The notes beneath the pieces are model-generated. The model ran no database searches. It saw only the letters and a program-made list of their open reading frames with translations, and was not told where the DNA came from. From NCBI GenBank assembly GCA_029262975.1, contig JAJCYJ010000864.1, forward strand, positions 1-7,366: a stretch of DNA of 7,366 nt, written 5' to 3'. This document shows positions 6,171 through 7,366 of this stretch, in pieces (the stretch's first letter is position 1; every line of letters starts with the position of its first letter). The translations under genes and the position numbers were made by a program. The stretch is from Saprospiraceae bacterium. GTDB lineage: Bacteria; Bacteroidota; Bacteroidia; Chitinophagales; Saprospiraceae.

Positions 6171-7246
6171 AAATCTGGGACAAATCAACAGAGGACTTTT
6201 TATATAGATATTTAAACAATACCTCACCTACGGGATTCGAATCAAGTGGACAAAAGATTTGGTTGGAATATGTAAAATCATATATCAATGAGTGGTCGCA
6301 AGATAATTACGGGACAGCATATGGCACCATAAATCCAGGTCAGAAATTTTCGGTGGTTATAGAGGCACATGCCGATGAAATATCCTGGTTTGTGAATTAT
6401 ATCTCTGATGAAGGATTTATAAGTGTCATTAGAAATGGAGGATCAGATCACATCATAGCTACGAGTAAATGGGTAAATATTCATACTACCCAGGGTGTTG
6501 TAAAGGGTGTATTTGGATGGCCGGCTATACATGTGCGCAAAGGTAAAGATTCAAATCTATCACCGACATTAGAAAACATCTTTGTAGATGTTGGCGCCAA
6601 AGATCGTGCTGAAGTATTAAAAATGGGTATCCATATTGGCAATGTGATAACTTTCAATGATCAACTTGGAGAAATAAATGGAAAATGGTTTGCCGGAAGA
6701 GCATTGGACAACAGAGTGGGTGGATTTGCTATAGCCCAGGTAGCCCGATTATTAAAAAAGAATAAAAAGAAATTACCGTATACCCTGCATATTGTGAATG
6801 CCGTTCAGGAAGAAATTGGACTAAGAGGGGCTCAAATGATAGCCCACAGATTAAATCCCAATATTGCTATCGTGACTGATGTATGCCATGACACCAGCAC
6901 ACCCCTGCTAAAACCAAAACGAGATGGAGATACTCAATGTGGTGACGGACCCGTCTTAACTTATGCTCCTTCTGTTCATTATAATGTACTCAATAAGGTT
7001 ATTGAAGTGGCTGAAAGGCAAAAGATTCCATTTCAAAGATCTGCATCTTCTCGAAGTACCGGTACGGACACTGATGCTTTTGCATATTGTAGAGATGGTA
7101 TTCCTTCTGTCCTTATTTCATTGCCATTGCGATATATGCATACAACAGTGGAAATGGCACATAAAGACGATATAAACCATCTTGTCGATCTCATGTATTA
7201 TACCCTGCTCGATATTTCACCTGATATGTCATTAACTTACCTTTGA
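6167..7246 (+). CDS. M42-family metallo-aminopeptidase
   Basis: A 359-residue cytoplasmic peptidase of family M42 (glutamyl/TET-type aminopeptidases, often annotated as CelM or endoglucanase by old similarity). These enzymes use two metal ions, remove N-terminal residues from peptides, and usually assemble into large dodecamers. The metal and catalytic residues are all visible: His68 and Asp70 in EAHADE, bridging Asp181 in GRALDNRVGG, the Glu215-Glu216 pair in VQEEIGLRGA (catalytic base and ligand), Asp238 in VTDVCHD, and His325 in LRYMHTTVEM. GTDTDAF at 299-305 is a further family mark. The PDZ-like dimerisation insert lies between about 75 and 165 (GVFGWPAIHV...), as in the family. Length is normal. 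The ATG overlaps the stop of the small ORF upstream, and a membrane-protein gene follows after five bases. Peptide recycling is the likely role; exact residue preference is not visible. Confidence 0.93.
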   Translation: MKIWDKSTEDFLYRYLNNTSPTGFESSGQKIWLEYVKSYINEWSQDNYGTAYGTINPGQKFSVVIEAHADEISWFVNYISDEGFISVIRNGGSDHIIATSKWVNIHTTQGVVKGVFGWPAIHVRKGKDSNLSPTLENIFVDVGAKDRAEVLKMGIHIGNVITFNDQLGEINGKWFAGRALDNRVGGFAIAQVARLLKKNKKKLPYTLHIVNAVQEEIGLRGAQMIAHRLNPNIAIVTDVCHDTSTPLLKPKRDGDTQCGDGPVLTYAPSVHYNVLNKVIEVAERQKIPFQRSASSRSTGTDTDAFAYCRDGIPSVLISLPLRYMHTTVEMAHKDDINHLVDLMYYTLLDISPDMSLTYL

Positions 7247-7251
7247 GGTGA

Positions 7252-7366
7252 GTGAGCAGGCTTTATAATTTTTATCTGTATGGTTATTGGCACATAGCAT
7301 TCTGTGCTCTAATCCTATTTGCTGGTGGTACTGTCTTGGCCAATAAACCTATTGACCCTATTGCTT
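7252..7366 (+). CDS. N-terminus of a membrane protein, truncated by the window end
   Basis: A frame opening at GTG 7252, right after a stop at 7249-7251, stays open to the window end (38 codons). The translation MSRLYNFYLYGYWHIAFCAL continues into ILFAGGTVLANKP; residues 13-30 form a hydrophobic span likely to be the first membrane helix. The pattern of an aromatic, basic start followed by IAFCALILFAGGT recalls the first helix of UbiA-like membrane proteins in Bacteroidota, but 38 residues are too few to name it. The GTG lies five bases after the peptidase stop, with a GAGGTGAG purine run touching it (7245-7252), so co-transcription with the peptidase is likely. GTG is the only usable start in this frame. 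Confidence 0.6.
   Translation, partial: MSRLYNFYLYGYWHIAFCALILFAGGTVLANKPIDPIA

Noticed and set aside
6963..7175. 70-codon plus-strand frame inside the M42 peptidase gene
   Set aside because: It is a shifted frame within a well-supported coding region that carries the metal-binding His codon in the main frame.
1..7366. Mobile element, phage, CRISPR array, tRNA or defence system
   Set aside because: No transposase, integrase, repeat-spacer pattern, tRNA-like fold or defence gene was seen on either strand; the genes are housekeeping or transport types.

Overview
The window looks like an ordinary chromosomal stretch from a Bacteroidota bacterium, possibly the Saprospiria/Chitinophagales side of the phylum. 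The support is an AT-rich composition, weak or absent Shine-Dalgarno sequences, candidate promoters of the Bacteroidota TTTG / TAnnTTTG type, and protein sequences that read like members of Bacteroidota families. A Nudix gene placed head to head with pyrE is also an arrangement I recall from that phylum. No taxonomic search could be run.

Layout from left to right. (1) Positions 1-84 may hold the first codons of a leftward gene, weakly supported. (2) 111-1832, plus strand: an ABC exporter pair, ATPase then six-helix ABC-2 type permease. (3) 1925-4146, minus strand: a tight three-gene set transcribed leftward, a small MscS-type mechanosensitive channel, a ZntB-like CorA-family metal transporter, and a DUF1801 protein. 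It converges on the ABC pair. (4) 4147-4703: a 557-base stretch with no intact gene. It holds a candidate promoter for the MscS operon and, from 4272 to 4702, plus-strand fragments of apparent coding sequence broken by frameshifts and stops, which I read as a decayed gene of about 140 codons. (5) 4704-5342, minus strand: a Nudix hydrolase with an N-terminal extension. (6) 5370-7366, plus strand: pyrE, a 49-codon small ORF that overlaps the next start by ATGA, an M42-family metallo-aminopeptidase, and the GTG-started N-terminus of a membrane protein cut by the window end.

Functionally the window mixes export (ABC), osmotic and divalent-metal homeostasis (MscS plus ZntB-like), pyrimidine synthesis (pyrE), nucleotide-derivative hydrolysis (Nudix) and peptide turnover (M42). 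I see no mobile element, CRISPR array, tRNA, rRNA or phage gene, and no clear new multi-gene system. The least explained parts are the decayed region at 4272-4702, the coupled small ORF at 6021-6170, and the 27-base Nudix/pyrE divergent gap.
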